Source of the DNA: Alcanivorax profundi
GTDB lineage: Bacteria > Pseudomonadota > Gammaproteobacteria > Pseudomonadales > Alcanivoracaceae
DNA: 64,000 bases
Assembly: GCF_003597125.1 (NCBI RefSeq)
Contig: NZ_QYYA01000004.1
Coordinates: forward strand, 124,001 to 188,000
Reading direction: 5' to 3'
Positions 9,909 to 18,531 of this stretch are shown one piece after another. The position numbers and the translations under genes are program-made. How positions within the stretch are numbered: position 1 is the first letter of the stretch; each line of letters opens with the position of its first letter. Under the pieces are notes generated by a model that was given only the letters and a program-made list of their open reading frames with translations, searched no databases and was not told the DNA's origin.

Positions 9909-10748
9909 ATGCCCGCACTACCTGACTACATTCGTGATGACATCCAGCGCAACGTCGCCTTTGCCCTTGAAGAGGACATTCGGTGTGGCGACATCACCGC
10001 ACAACTCATTGATGCCAATCGCAGCAGCACCGCAACCATTATTACCCGTGAAAACGCTGTCATGTGTGGTCAAGCCTGGGCAGATGAAGTATTTCACCAG
10101 TTAGGTGATGTTCAGGTTCAATGGCATGTCACGGACGGAGACAGACTGGATGCCAACAGCACAATCTGTACCCTGATTGGCAATACCCGCCAGATCCTCA
10201 CTGGAGAACGCACCGCCCTGAATTTCCTGCAAACCCTGATGGGCACCGCCACCACCGCCCGCCACTATGCTGACACCGTCGCAGGGACGTCCGTGACGAT
10301 TCTCGACACCCGAAAGACCTTGCCCGGTTTACGTGCAGCACAGAAATATGCCGTACTGTGTGGCGGCTGTGAAAATCATCGCATCGGACTGTATGACGCT
10401 TTCCTGATCAAGGAAAACCATGTAGCTGCCTGCGGAGGCATAACCGCGGCAATTGAACGGGCACGGGCACTGGCTCCAAACAAGAAAATCATTGTGGAAG
10501 TGGAAACTCTCGAAGAACTGAAGGAGGCAGCAGCGCTGAGTCCAGACCAGATCATGCTGGATAATTTCAGCGCGGACATGTTGGCGCTGGCAGCCCAAAT
10601 GGCCACGTCATCCGCCCTTGAAGTGTCCGGCAACTTGACTGTGGAGAACGCCAAGGTATTGCCTGCCGGCCGCCATTGGTTCCTGTCTTCCGGCGCACTC
10701 ACCAAGCATATTCAGGCGGTAGATCTATCGTTGCGGTTGCAACCCTGA
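9909..10748 (+). CDS. nadC: Nicotinate-nucleotide pyrophosphorylase (carboxylating)
   Basis: Quinolinate phosphoribosyltransferase, the last enzyme of de novo nicotinate mononucleotide synthesis (quinolinate + PRPP to NaMN + CO2 + PPi). At 279 residues it has the usual length. The QPRTase barrel signatures DTRKTLPGLR, KYAVLCGGCENHRIGL and IMLDNFS are all present. nadC beside the pilin locus is the arrangement known from Pseudomonas, where the stretch between nadC and pilA is variable. Confidence 0.97.
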   Translation: MPALPDYIRDDIQRNVAFALEEDIRCGDITAQLIDANRSSTATIITRENAVMCGQAWADEVFHQLGDVQVQWHVTDGDRLDANSTICTLIGNTRQILTGERTALNFLQTLMGTATTARHYADTVAGTSVTILDTRKTLPGLRAAQKYAVLCGGCENHRIGLYDAFLIKENHVAACGGITAAIERARALAPNKKIIVEVETLEELKEAAALSPDQIMLDNFSADMLALAAQMATSSALEVSGNLTVENAKVLPAGRHWFLSSGALTKHIQAVDLSLRLQP

Positions 10749-10841
10749 CTCTGGGCTTCGCCAATGCCTCTGCAGTATCACCCTGCGGAAGATTGCCTAC
10801 ACACGAATTGCTGGAAGGGAGTTTTTCATTTTACTCCCAAC

Positions 10842-12071
10842 TCAACTACTCAATGGCGCTTGGAGTCTCTTCACTTCTGCCAAAATGATCGCACACGCTC
10901 CAGAAAAAATTGCCGAAGGCATTGCATGATAAAAAACGCCATCATACAAAGAGAGTACGAACAAGGTTGAGAAGAGAGAAAGGCCGGCATAGAGGTAGAC
11001 AGAATCTGCCCTCCCCCTTCTGCAACACACAACCCCCCGCAGGAACAAAGACAACACCACAGTGAAGAAAATCACTGAAAATATGCCCCCCCATTCCAAA
11101 GTAACCTGCAGAAAGCCGTTATGCGCCTGAACCGCAAAGCCATCAGGAAAAGCACGCACAAATGCCTCACCACCATTACCCAAGAATGGGTGTTGCTTTA
11201 TTTCATGAACGCTGTCTGCCCATATCGCAAACCGATTCGTACTTATTCCGTTAAGACTCTTAACTTGAACACTTCGATCAAATGCCTTTACCCAACCCAT
11301 ACCTTTTTGGTCTACAGGAAATTTAGCAGAAACCGCCATAGCTGCCACCAAAAGGCCTATATACAAAACCATCACCCCTGGAGCGCGAAGCCTTTCAAAA
11401 ATAACAAAGAGAAAAAAGCAACCGGAGACGGAAGCCAGAATTGCCCCTCTAGCCCCAGACCAAAGCATCAAAGAAAAAGAGAAGAAAAAAACCAAGCAAA
11501 ACAGCAGCTTACTCGAAAGAGTCACTTTGGCTCCACCCCAATAACCAACAACAGAAGCAACGCAAAGCAAATACCCAAAGTGTCTTATATTTGCAAAACC
11601 GGGAGGGTCATTAAGCCAATCAAAACCTGATGGAAACTCCATCAAATACCACGCCACAATCATCCTAATCCCGCCCCAAACTGCACCGGCAGCAACTCCC
11701 AGCAAAACAGCCAAAGCAGCAGAATGAATACGGGATACGAGTACAAAAGTAGCCGCAAAAAACAGGAAGTGAGCAGCCATCCCTGATGCTCGCCCCCAAT
11801 CCCCTCCTACCAAATTAATTCCAAGTACAGCTATAAAGAAAAAAACAGCTATCCAGACATAAGGACTCCTGACAAAGTCTCTTACCCCGAAAGCAGATAG
11901 CACCAAAACTGAGAACACCATCTCAATAGCTGTTACCTTTGAGTTATTCCAGTAAACTGCATCCCCATTTATTACCCCAAACAAGAAAAACGCTACAAAC
12001 GCCATTCCACATAGCACTTTTTCTTTTAGCCCCAACCCCCCAAACTCGGGAAACATGAAAACACTCCCCAT
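10842..12071 (-). CDS. O-antigen ligase / Wzy_C-type membrane glycosyl transferase (PglL/WaaL/Wzy-like)
   Basis: Polytopic inner-membrane protein of about 409 residues with roughly ten to twelve hydrophobic segments. Signatures of the ligase superfamily are an SGARGA segment after the sixth or seventh helix, an RFAIW motif, and a periplasmic-loop HPFLGNGGEAF...AHNGFLQVTLEWG block whose AHN histidine matches the conserved His of PglL/WaaL loops. Such enzymes transfer or polymerise lipid-linked glycans. The ATG at 12071 overlaps the stop of the upstream gene as TGATG; an in-frame ATG at 12113 is an alternative start. The gene is AT-rich compared with its flanks and is third behind pilA, so an O-oligosaccharyltransferase acting on pilin is the attractive but unproven role. 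O-antigen ligase or polymerase remain alternatives. Confidence 0.8.
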   Translation of the reverse strand: MGSVFMFPEFGGLGLKEKVLCGMAFVAFFLFGVINGDAVYWNNSKVTAIEMVFSVLVLSAFGVRDFVRSPYVWIAVFFFIAVLGINLVGGDWGRASGMAAHFLFFAATFVLVSRIHSAALAVLLGVAAGAVWGGIRMIVAWYLMEFPSGFDWLNDPPGFANIRHFGYLLCVASVVGYWGGAKVTLSSKLLFCLVFFFSFSLMLWSGARGAILASVSGCFFLFVIFERLRAPGVMVLYIGLLVAAMAVSAKFPVDQKGMGWVKAFDRSVQVKSLNGISTNRFAIWADSVHEIKQHPFLGNGGEAFVRAFPDGFAVQAHNGFLQVTLEWGGIFSVIFFTVVLSLFLRGVVCCRRGRADSVYLYAGLSLFSTLFVLSLYDGVFYHAMPSAIFSGACAIILAEVKRLQAPLSS

Positions 12072-13459
12072 CACATTTCCCTTTCGCCGTTTCCAATCAA
12101 AAACCTTACCCATGGAACCTTACCTTTTTTAAAATTTCTTGTTTTTTCCGCATGATCAAGAATTGGAGGCTCATGATCTCCAACCACAATCACAGCAACC
12201 CCCGACATGAATGGGTTTTGCGCATACTCCGCAAGGTTCGCAAAGAATTGCGCGTGAAGGTTTAGGTTTCGGCATGACTGCGTTTCATCTCCAATACCAA
12301 GCTTCTCGCAATCGACCCTTCTCTTATCTAGATCCCTCAAGTCATATATGGAGTGACTATTTAACGTTAGCCAGTAATAAAAAACCTTCCCTTCTTGTTC
12401 GAACGCTCCCTGCAATTCTTCAAACATATCCGCATCACAAGCACCAGGAAAAGAATAGCAGCGCCTCTCCCAGACTTTACTCTCAAAAAAAACTGCTGAG
12501 TCAAAACCGACTTTGGGATACCAACTGGTTCGGTCGTACATCAAACCCGCTGCTCCGTGCATAGAAAATGTTTTATAACCATCTTTCTTTAAAATGTTAG
12601 GCAGGCACATAGATAGCTCATCGCGATCCTTAAAACTAAAATGTAATGGCCTAAGCGCACAAAGCTCTCTCATTTCCGCGTCAATAGTAATACCGGAGAA
12701 GTCGATATCCCCCTGAGAGATTTTAGAGATTACTGAATTTTCAGAATACAACGGCTCAAGAACAGCTTTCATTACCGCTGACTCACTGACCCCCCATGAC
12801 TCTGCGACAATCAATAGTATTTTTTCTGGTTTTTCACCTCTTCCCTGAAAAAAAACCTCGGTAACGCCAAAGTTTGGCTCTTCCGCGAAGGCGACACCCT
12901 CATCGTCAAACCGATCAAAAAATGCCCCCTGCCGACTTTCAAATGCAAACACCCATTGACTGCCAATCAATCCAGTTTTGGAGACTCTCCAAACTTTTTC
13001 TCCGCTATCCTCACCTAAAATAGATTCCGCCGCATACAGCAAAACAAAAGCGTTAATAACAACAAGAAAAACCGTTTTATCTACGCGGAATAAACTATAC
13101 AAAGACAGAGAGACAAACCCCAAGCAGAACAAAACCGAAAACCCGGCAAACACCTGGTAAGACCACGGCGCAACAGGAATAAACCTGGCCAAATAAAGCA
13201 AATCAAATACATCAATAATCGGAAAAACCTGGCCAACCAGAGCCAAGGCATCAAAGAAAAATGCCAAAACGACAAGAACCGCCCCAACCCATCGAGACAT
13301 AAAAACCATTACCAATGCAGAAAAAAAATAATCCACATTGAAAAATGGCCTCCCCATTTCGAAATAACCAGAAAACCCCCACCAAATCGCATTAGGAACT
13401 ACTGCCAAAACGACCAAAATCAAAACCACATCGTTGAAAATTTTTCTTTTAGTCACCAA
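12071..13459 (-). CDS. LtaS-like membrane phosphotransferase / sulfatase-family protein
   Basis: 462 residues. Four to five N-terminal membrane helices (about residues 8-150) precede a periplasmic alkaline-phosphatase-superfamily domain. Likely active-site residues: E220 in LLIVAESWG, a nucleophile candidate T258 in the GITIDAEMREL motif (as GxTxxAE in LtaS-like enzymes), H301, H369 in the TLNSHS motif, and D428-H429 in VVGDHEPP. Several cysteines (C267, C285, C334, C341, C384, C396) suggest disulfides in the periplasm. The family includes lipoteichoic-acid synthase, phosphoglycerol and phosphoethanolamine transferases, and sulfatases. Genetic linkage to pilA suggests transfer of a phospho-group to pilin or its glycan, comparable in class to Neisseria pilin transferases. 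Substrate is unknown. AT-rich. Confidence 0.78.
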   Translation of the reverse strand: MVTKRKIFNDVVLILVVLAVVPNAIWWGFSGYFEMGRPFFNVDYFFSALVMVFMSRWVGAVLVVLAFFFDALALVGQVFPIIDVFDLLYLARFIPVAPWSYQVFAGFSVLFCLGFVSLSLYSLFRVDKTVFLVVINAFVLLYAAESILGEDSGEKVWRVSKTGLIGSQWVFAFESRQGAFFDRFDDEGVAFAEEPNFGVTEVFFQGRGEKPEKILLIVAESWGVSESAVMKAVLEPLYSENSVISKISQGDIDFSGITIDAEMRELCALRPLHFSFKDRDELSMCLPNILKKDGYKTFSMHGAAGLMYDRTSWYPKVGFDSAVFFESKVWERRCYSFPGACDADMFEELQGAFEQEGKVFYYWLTLNSHSIYDLRDLDKRRVDCEKLGIGDETQSCRNLNLHAQFFANLAEYAQNPFMSGVAVIVVGDHEPPILDHAEKTRNFKKGKVPWVRFLIGNGEREM

Positions 13460-13470
13460 GTGGCCCTTCT

Positions 13471-14658
13471 CTAAATTCCATGAATATGATTGCTTATTCG
13501 TACCAAGAACTTTTTCATCAATTCGCCTGAAGCGGCATTTTCAGTATCAGAATTACCAAGCCAGACAAACACATCACCAAACTGGCTCAGGGCAACAACG
13601 CCTGCAGCGCCGGGCAGATACCCTTCCTTGACATACAATAATTCACCGACACGGGGAGAATACTCATAGAACGCATAACCGAAACAGTTTCTTATCGCCT
13701 TATTATCACAACTGTCTGGGCGCCCTTGCAGTAGCAGCGAGCCAAGATCTGACATGACGATTTCGTGCATTAGAAACGCATAAGAATAGGCACTCCCTGT
13801 CATTCCCGCACCTGAAGAAATCGCATAAAAGTCAAACTTTCCACGGTTTATTTCACTGTACATTTGGTTATATCGATAATCATGCCATACCTCATCCTTC
13901 TCATACCGATACTCCGCAAACTTGATCCCCCTCCCTTCTAAATCAAAGAATTCATTGACCAGCTCTCGATATTTTTTTTGATACACCTTTTCGAGCATCA
14001 CACCCAATAAACAATAATTCAGGTTCGAATACTCGACAGGCCGATCTCGATTTACTTTTAAGCTGGCCAGATTTGCCATTGAATAAGGGCACCACGGCTT
14101 ATCACCAACGACAAAAACAGAATCTCTATCCCTCTGATAAAAACCCGATCGATGAGAAAGAAGATCTCCAACCTGTACTTTTAACGGCCAATCTATTTTT
14201 TCTTGATGGCCATTACCATTCCATAGAATCTGGTCAATCTCAGAATCCAGCCCGATTTTCCCATCGGCTACAGCACGCATTACCGCTGCGGCTGTAATCG
14301 GCTTGGTCAGGCTTCCGTAGCGAAACCGGGTTTGAACCGAAACCCGTTCTCCCAGGAACTCAAACCGCTGAAGCCCCCCTATCTCACAGTGGCCTACAGA
14401 ACCATCGCTACGCACCAAGGCTACCTGCCCAGAAAGCGCCTTCAGATCCTTAACAGCCGAAATAAGGGCCGACTCTAACCACAAAGGACTGCCTTCTGAG
14501 CAGCGCAGGGTCAGATTCGAAACAGCAGACTCCAAAGGGAAAAAGGCTCGATTGACCTCTTTTAGCCGGGTTGTCGATAAATGAACCACCGCAGCCAGCA
14601 TAAGGAGCGAAACAGAAAGGAGGAGTAGCGCTGTCTTTGATAACTTGAATTCAGACAT
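13471..14658 (-). CDS. Membrane-anchored serine hydrolase, beta-lactamase/DD-peptidase family
   Basis: 395 residues with an N-terminal hydrophobic anchor (about residues 7-25, KTALLLLSVSLLMLAAVVHL), so the catalytic domain is probably periplasmic. Class C-type motifs: SxxK as S116-L-T-K119 (YGSLTKPITAA) and YxN as Y210-S-N212. A KTG-like third motif was not identified with certainty. The ATG at 14658 is preferred; extending to a TTG at 14679 would place the start inside the pilA terminator hairpin. It is the first gene after that terminator and ends 11 bp before the LtaS-like gene, so it begins the AT-rich cassette. Role unknown: muropeptide trimming at the pilus, an esterase acting on a pilin modification, and an unrelated hydrolase are all possible. 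Confidence 0.8.
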   Translation of the reverse strand: MSEFKLSKTALLLLSVSLLMLAAVVHLSTTRLKEVNRAFFPLESAVSNLTLRCSEGSPLWLESALISAVKDLKALSGQVALVRSDGSVGHCEIGGLQRFEFLGERVSVQTRFRYGSLTKPITAAAVMRAVADGKIGLDSEIDQILWNGNGHQEKIDWPLKVQVGDLLSHRSGFYQRDRDSVFVVGDKPWCPYSMANLASLKVNRDRPVEYSNLNYCLLGVMLEKVYQKKYRELVNEFFDLEGRGIKFAEYRYEKDEVWHDYRYNQMYSEINRGKFDFYAISSGAGMTGSAYSYAFLMHEIVMSDLGSLLLQGRPDSCDNKAIRNCFGYAFYEYSPRVGELLYVKEGYLPGAAGVVALSQFGDVFVWLGNSDTENAASGELMKKFLVRISNHIHGI

Positions 14659-14672
14659 ATACGGAACACCAC

Positions 14673-14709
14673 AACGCAAAAGGGCACCTCATGGGTGCCC
14701 TTTTGCGTT
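14673..14709 (-). terminator. Terminator of pilA
   Basis: Perfect 16-bp stem: AACGCAAAAGGGCACC pairs with GGTGCCCTTTTGCGTT around a 5-nt loop. It begins 20 bp after the pilA stop. The AAAA/TTTT in the stem is a common terminator form. It separates high-level pilin transcription from the downstream cassette, which would then rely on read-through or on its own promoter. Confidence 0.85.
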
Positions 14710-14728
14710 AAGCTTGTTGCAGGTTGGA

Positions 14729-15181
14729 TCAGCCACCAGAACCGGCTGCTGCCTCGCCACAACCGGCAGGCTGGTATTTTTCATCTGCAGAAGTAGTACA
14801 GGTCCAGGTGCCAGTCTCTGCACGGGACCAGGTCAGGGTATCACCGTTGATTGCAGCGGAGGAGTTACCACCGAAAGTGGCCTCCAGCTCAGCGGTGTTA
14901 GCATCCAGGTCAATAGATGCAGAAAGACCGTCTTGCAAGTCAGCACCCAGCAGGTTGCTGCTGCTCCAACCGAAATCACAGTCGGTGTCGTCCTTGCCTT
15001 CCATCATGCAGGTCTCAACCACGGTACGCAGGGCGCCAACTTCACCCATTACACGGCTAACCTGAGACTTGGACACATAGTTCTGGTACTGCGGAATCGC
15101 TACGGCAGCCAGGATACCGATGATGGCAACCACGATCATCAGTTCGATAAGGGTGAAACCCTGTTGCATTTGCTTCTTCAT
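14729..15181 (-). CDS. pilA: Type IVa major pilin prepilin
   Basis: 150-residue prepilin. Class III leader MKKQMQQG is cleaved before F9 by PilD; mature E5 is E13, in the canonical [20 protein letters not shown] segment, which also forms the membrane-spanning/assembly helix. Cysteines are C58, C68, C128 and C141; the last pair probably closes the C-terminal D-loop. The protein ends in a short Ala/Gly/Ser tail (AAAGSGG) that may be exposed. The ATG at 15181 has GGAG upstream; upstream in-frame codons are rejected because they would extend the leader. It is transcribed divergently from pilB from a sigma-54 promoter and followed by a strong terminator. Confidence 0.96.
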   Translation of the reverse strand: MKKQMQQGFTLIELMIVVAIIGILAAVAIPQYQNYVSKSQVSRVMGEVGALRTVVETCMMEGKDDTDCDFGWSSSNLLGADLQDGLSASIDLDANTAELEATFGGNSSAAINGDTLTWSRAETGTWTCTTSADEKYQPAGCGEAAAGSGG

Positions 15182-15248
15182 GTCGTTTCTCCAACTTTTG
15201 GCAAATTTCTTATTGAGCTCACCCCTGGCGAGCATCTGCCGGTACAAA

Positions 15249-15264
15249 TGCATGGACCGGGCCA
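15249..15264 (-). promoter_or_regulatory. Sigma-54 (RpoN) promoter of pilA
   Basis: The minus strand reads TGGCCCGGTCCATGCA: GG and GC are separated by exactly 10 nt as required for -24/-12 elements, with one or two departures from TGGCACG-N4-TTGCA. It predicts a start about 55 bp before the pilA ATG. RpoN/PilR control of the pilin gene is established in Pseudomonas. Confidence 0.8.
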
Positions 15265-15384
15265 ACTTTTTTATCTCAGACTTTTTTCTGTTTCAACCCC
15301 CGAATTCCCTGCCTTTTGGCCTAGGCTCGCCGTTTTCGAACCAGCACCTTGAAACCGTACGCCACGGCAAGCCTCTCACACACC

Positions 15385-15442
15385 TTGTCACTAGGTGACC
15401 CATTTTGTCACACCCCCAGGAATTAATGACTTTCCTTGTCAC
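15385..15442. promoter_or_regulatory. Three phased TTGTCAC repeats upstream of pilA (possible PilR sites)
   Basis: TTGTCAC occurs at 15385-15391, 15405-15411 and 15436-15442, spaced 20 and 31 bp, close to two and three helical turns. The first also forms a GTCAC-TAG-GTGAC dyad. They lie about 150-205 bp upstream of the predicted pilA start, suited to an enhancer for a sigma-54 activator; Pseudomonas PilR recognises TGTC-containing repeats. The rest of the 412-bp pilA/pilB gap (15182-15593) holds the sigma-54 promoter and no gene that I can support. Confidence 0.5.
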
Positions 15443-15593
15443 TGCAAACACACTCTTGGGACCTTATATGAGAAACCCCTCGCAAGATGCTGATTTTCCG
15501 ACCCCCGGCCTTCCCTCTGCCCACCACAAACGGTATGTTACGAAAAAAGTGTTGGGCATACCGACCATTCTAAGCAATAACAAGCAGGGTGCC

Positions 15594-17300
15594 ATGGCCA
15601 GTCAGAACGTCACTTTCAGTGGTTTGCCGCAGCGATTACTAAAGCAGGAGCTGCTGACCGCCGATGCCATTCAGGAAATACAGCAACAGGCTCGCCAGGA
15701 ACGGGTCAGCCTGGTCCACAAGCTGGTGGAATCCGGCAAGCTGTCCGCCAAAGTCGTGGCCAATGCCGTAGCGGAAGAGTTTGGCGACCCAATTCTTGAT
15801 TTGAGCGCATTCCAGCGAGACAGCCTGATCAGGGACCTTGTCGATCCGAAACTGATCACCAAACACCATGTTCTCCCCCTGTTTCGCCGTGGCAGCCGCT
15901 TATATGTTGCCGTGGCCGATCCGACCAATCTCCCCGCACTGGAAGAGATCCGCTTTAATACGGGTCTGAATGTCGAAACCATTATTGTTGAGGAAGACAA
16001 ACTCACCCACTGGATCGACAATCTGGAGTCCGAGGCCGATGAGGGCGCCTTTGATGATCTGGATGACGGTCTTGATGACCTGAATATCAGTGCGGCGGAA
16101 GAGAAGGACGACGAAACCAAGTCTGGCTCCGACGATGCTCCTATCGTCCGCTTCGTCAACAAGTTACTGCTGGACGCCATTAAAGGTGGCGCCTCAGACC
16201 TTCACTTTGAGCCCTATGAAAAATCCTACCGGGTTCGCTTTCGCCAAGATGGCATTTTGCAGACCGTATCCAAGCCTCCCATCAACATAGCCAGCAAGCT
16301 GGCCGCGCGCCTTAAGGTAATGTCCCGGTTGGACATTTCTGAACGGCGAGTGCCTCAGGATGGGCGGATCAAACTGAAAATCTCCAAGACCCGGGCAATC
16401 GACTTCCGGGTAAACACCTGCCCGACCCTGTTTGGCGAGAAAATCGTTCTGCGAATTCTGGATCCCGAGTCCGCCAAGATGGGCATTGATGCCCTTGGCT
16501 ATGAAGAGGGCCAGAAGCAGCTGTACCTTGATGCGCTGCATAAGCCGCAGGGCATGATTCTTGTCACCGGGCCCACCGGGTCAGGTAAAACCGTCTCTCT
16601 TTATACTGGGGTAAACATTCTCAACACCCCTGAGCGCAACATCTCGACGGCAGAAGACCCTGTGGAGATTAATCTGGAAGGCATCAACCAGGTTAACGTC
16701 AATCCCAAGCAGGGAATGGATTTTGCGTCTGCCTTGCGCGCCTTCCTGCGCCAGGATCCAGATATCATTCTGGTAGGGGAGATCCGGGATCTGGAAACCG
16801 CCAACATCGCCATCAAGGCCGCCCAGACAGGTCACCTTGTGCTGTCGACTCTGCATACCAACAGTGCGCCGGAAACATTAACCCGTCTGCGGAACATGGG
16901 TGTCCCCTCGTTCAATATTGCTACCTCGGTCATTTTGATCATCGCCCAGCGTCTGGCACGGCGGTTGTGTGAATACTGCAAGGAAAGCGTGGATATCCCG
17001 AAACAATCACTGCTTGAGATGGGTTTCACGGAAGAAGATGTCGCCAGCGGCTTTACTGTTTATGGCCCCGTTGGTTGTGAAAAGTGCAAAGGCGGTTACA
17101 AGGGACGACTGGGGGTGTATGAGGTTGTCCGGATCACAGACGGTATTGCCCGTATCATCATGCAGGAAGGCAACTCCATTGAAATTGCCGACCAGTGTAG
17201 AAAAGATGGCTTCAATGACCTGCACCGGTCGGGCCTGGTCAAGGTCATGCAGGGGATAACCAGCCTGGAAGAAATTAACCGTGTAACAAGCGGACATTAA
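15594..17300 (+). CDS. pilB: Type IV pilus extension ATPase
   Basis: Hexameric cytoplasmic motor that powers pilin polymerisation through PilC. It has 568 residues with an N-terminal GspE/PilZ-like domain (about 1-150) and a C-terminal secretion ATPase domain. Walker A is GPTGSGKT at G326-T333; the Asp box, Walker B (ILVGEIRD) and His box (TGHLVLSTLHTNSA) follow. A CxxC pair (CEYCKES) and CEKC form the tetracysteine zinc motif. I chose the ATG at 15594 because the following residues align with known PilB starts; an ORF extension upstream to 15405 has no pilin-ATPase character. Followed by pilC after 2 bp. Confidence 0.96.
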   Translation: MASQNVTFSGLPQRLLKQELLTADAIQEIQQQARQERVSLVHKLVESGKLSAKVVANAVAEEFGDPILDLSAFQRDSLIRDLVDPKLITKHHVLPLFRRGSRLYVAVADPTNLPALEEIRFNTGLNVETIIVEEDKLTHWIDNLESEADEGAFDDLDDGLDDLNISAAEEKDDETKSGSDDAPIVRFVNKLLLDAIKGGASDLHFEPYEKSYRVRFRQDGILQTVSKPPINIASKLAARLKVMSRLDISERRVPQDGRIKLKISKTRAIDFRVNTCPTLFGEKIVLRILDPESAKMGIDALGYEEGQKQLYLDALHKPQGMILVTGPTGSGKTVSLYTGVNILNTPERNISTAEDPVEINLEGINQVNVNPKQGMDFASALRAFLRQDPDIILVGEIRDLETANIAIKAAQTGHLVLSTLHTNSAPETLTRLRNMGVPSFNIATSVILIIAQRLARRLCEYCKESVDIPKQSLLEMGFTEEDVASGFTVYGPVGCEKCKGGYKGRLGVYEVVRITDGIARIIMQEGNSIEIADQCRKDGFNDLHRSGLVKVMQGITSLEEINRVTSGH

Positions 17301-17302
17301 TT

Positions 17303-18529
17303 ATGGCAACGAAAGCAGCAGAACAAAAAAACGCAACCTTTCTCTATGAAGGCATAGACCGACAAGGGAAGAAGGTCAAGGGGGAAACCTCCGGCAAAGG
17401 CCCTGCACTGGTTCGCGCAGAATTGCGTAAACAGGGCATCAATGCCAAGAAGGTGGTAAAGAAGCGGGAAATCAACATTGGCGGCAAGAAGAAAATCAAG
17501 CCAATGGACATCGCTATCTTTACCCGCCAGATGGCAACCATGATGAAAGCCGGGGTTCCCCTGGTACAGGCCTTCGAAATTGTTGCCGATGGGCTGGATA
17601 ACCCGTCAATGAAAGACCTTGTACTCAAGCTCAAAGTGGAAGTGGAAGGCGGGAATAACTTTGCCGGCGCCCTCTCAAAGCACCCGGATTACTTCGACGA
17701 CCTGTACTGTAGCCTGATTGATGCAGGGGAGCAGGCCGGCGCACTGGAAACCATGCTGGACCGGGTTGCCCTGTACAAGGAAAAAAGCGAAGCCCTCAAG
17801 CAAAAAATCAAGAAGGCCATGAAGTATCCTGCCACCGTCGTGGTCGCCGCTGTTATTGTGACCGCCATCCTGCTGTTGAAGGTGGTGCCGGTATTTCAGG
17901 ATTTGTTTGAAGGTTTTGGCGCCGAACTGCCCGCGTTCACTATGTTCGTGATCAACCTGTCCAAGGGACTCAGTAACAACTTCCTGTTCATTCTGGTCGG
18001 CATTATTGCGTTCGTGGTGGGCTTCAGCACCCTGAAACGCAAGTCTGAAGCCTTCAGGAATGCGCTGGACCGGACCTATCTCAAACTGCCGATCGTGGGT
18101 GACCTGACTTTCAAGTCCACTATCGCCCGTTATGCACGAACCTTGTCCACAACGTTTTCCGCTGGTGTTCCGCTCATCGAAGCACTGGATGCCTGTGCCG
18201 GCGCCACCGGCAACGTGGTGTACCGAAATGCGGTGCATCAGATCAAGGATGATGTGGCCACCGGGCAGCAGCTTCAGTTCGCCATGCGAGCCACCGGCGT
18301 GTTCCCGGCCATGGCCTTGCAGATGACTGCCATCGGCGAAGAATCCGGCGCCTTGGACGCCATGCTGGAAAAAGTCGCCGTGTACTATGAAGACGAAGTA
18401 GATAACGCCGTCGATGGACTGACCAGCATGATGGAACCCTTGATCATGGCGGTACTGGGGGTTCTCATCGGTGGCTTGATTGTTGCCATGTACCTGCCAA
18501 TCTTCCAGCTGGGTAATGTTGTAGGCTAA
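17303..18529 (+). CDS. pilC: Type IV pilus inner-membrane platform protein
   Basis: 408-residue polytopic platform on which PilB/PilT act to add or remove pilin subunits. It contains two repeats of the T2SS-F domain (about residues 75-200 and 280-400), each preceding hydrophobic segments, with three to four membrane helices in all (for example around 175-200, 220-245 and 380-400). The N-terminal cytoplasmic part is Lys-rich. It lies 2 bp after pilB and 2 bp before pilD, a tight operon. Confidence 0.97.
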   Translation: MATKAAEQKNATFLYEGIDRQGKKVKGETSGKGPALVRAELRKQGINAKKVVKKREINIGGKKKIKPMDIAIFTRQMATMMKAGVPLVQAFEIVADGLDNPSMKDLVLKLKVEVEGGNNFAGALSKHPDYFDDLYCSLIDAGEQAGALETMLDRVALYKEKSEALKQKIKKAMKYPATVVVAAVIVTAILLLKVVPVFQDLFEGFGAELPAFTMFVINLSKGLSNNFLFILVGIIAFVVGFSTLKRKSEAFRNALDRTYLKLPIVGDLTFKSTIARYARTLSTTFSAGVPLIEALDACAGATGNVVYRNAVHQIKDDVATGQQLQFAMRATGVFPAMALQMTAIGEESGALDAMLEKVAVYYEDEVDNAVDGLTSMMEPLIMAVLGVLIGGLIVAMYLPIFQLGNVVG

Positions 18530-18531
18530 GA

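Noticed and set aside
10749-10841. Possible tRNA between nadC and the pilin cassette
   Set aside because: Pseudomonas has a tRNA-Thr at this slot, but no cloverleaf or TTCRA arm could be found here.
15405-15593. Upstream extension of pilB
   Set aside because: It adds 63 residues without PilB character and runs through the pilA regulatory region.
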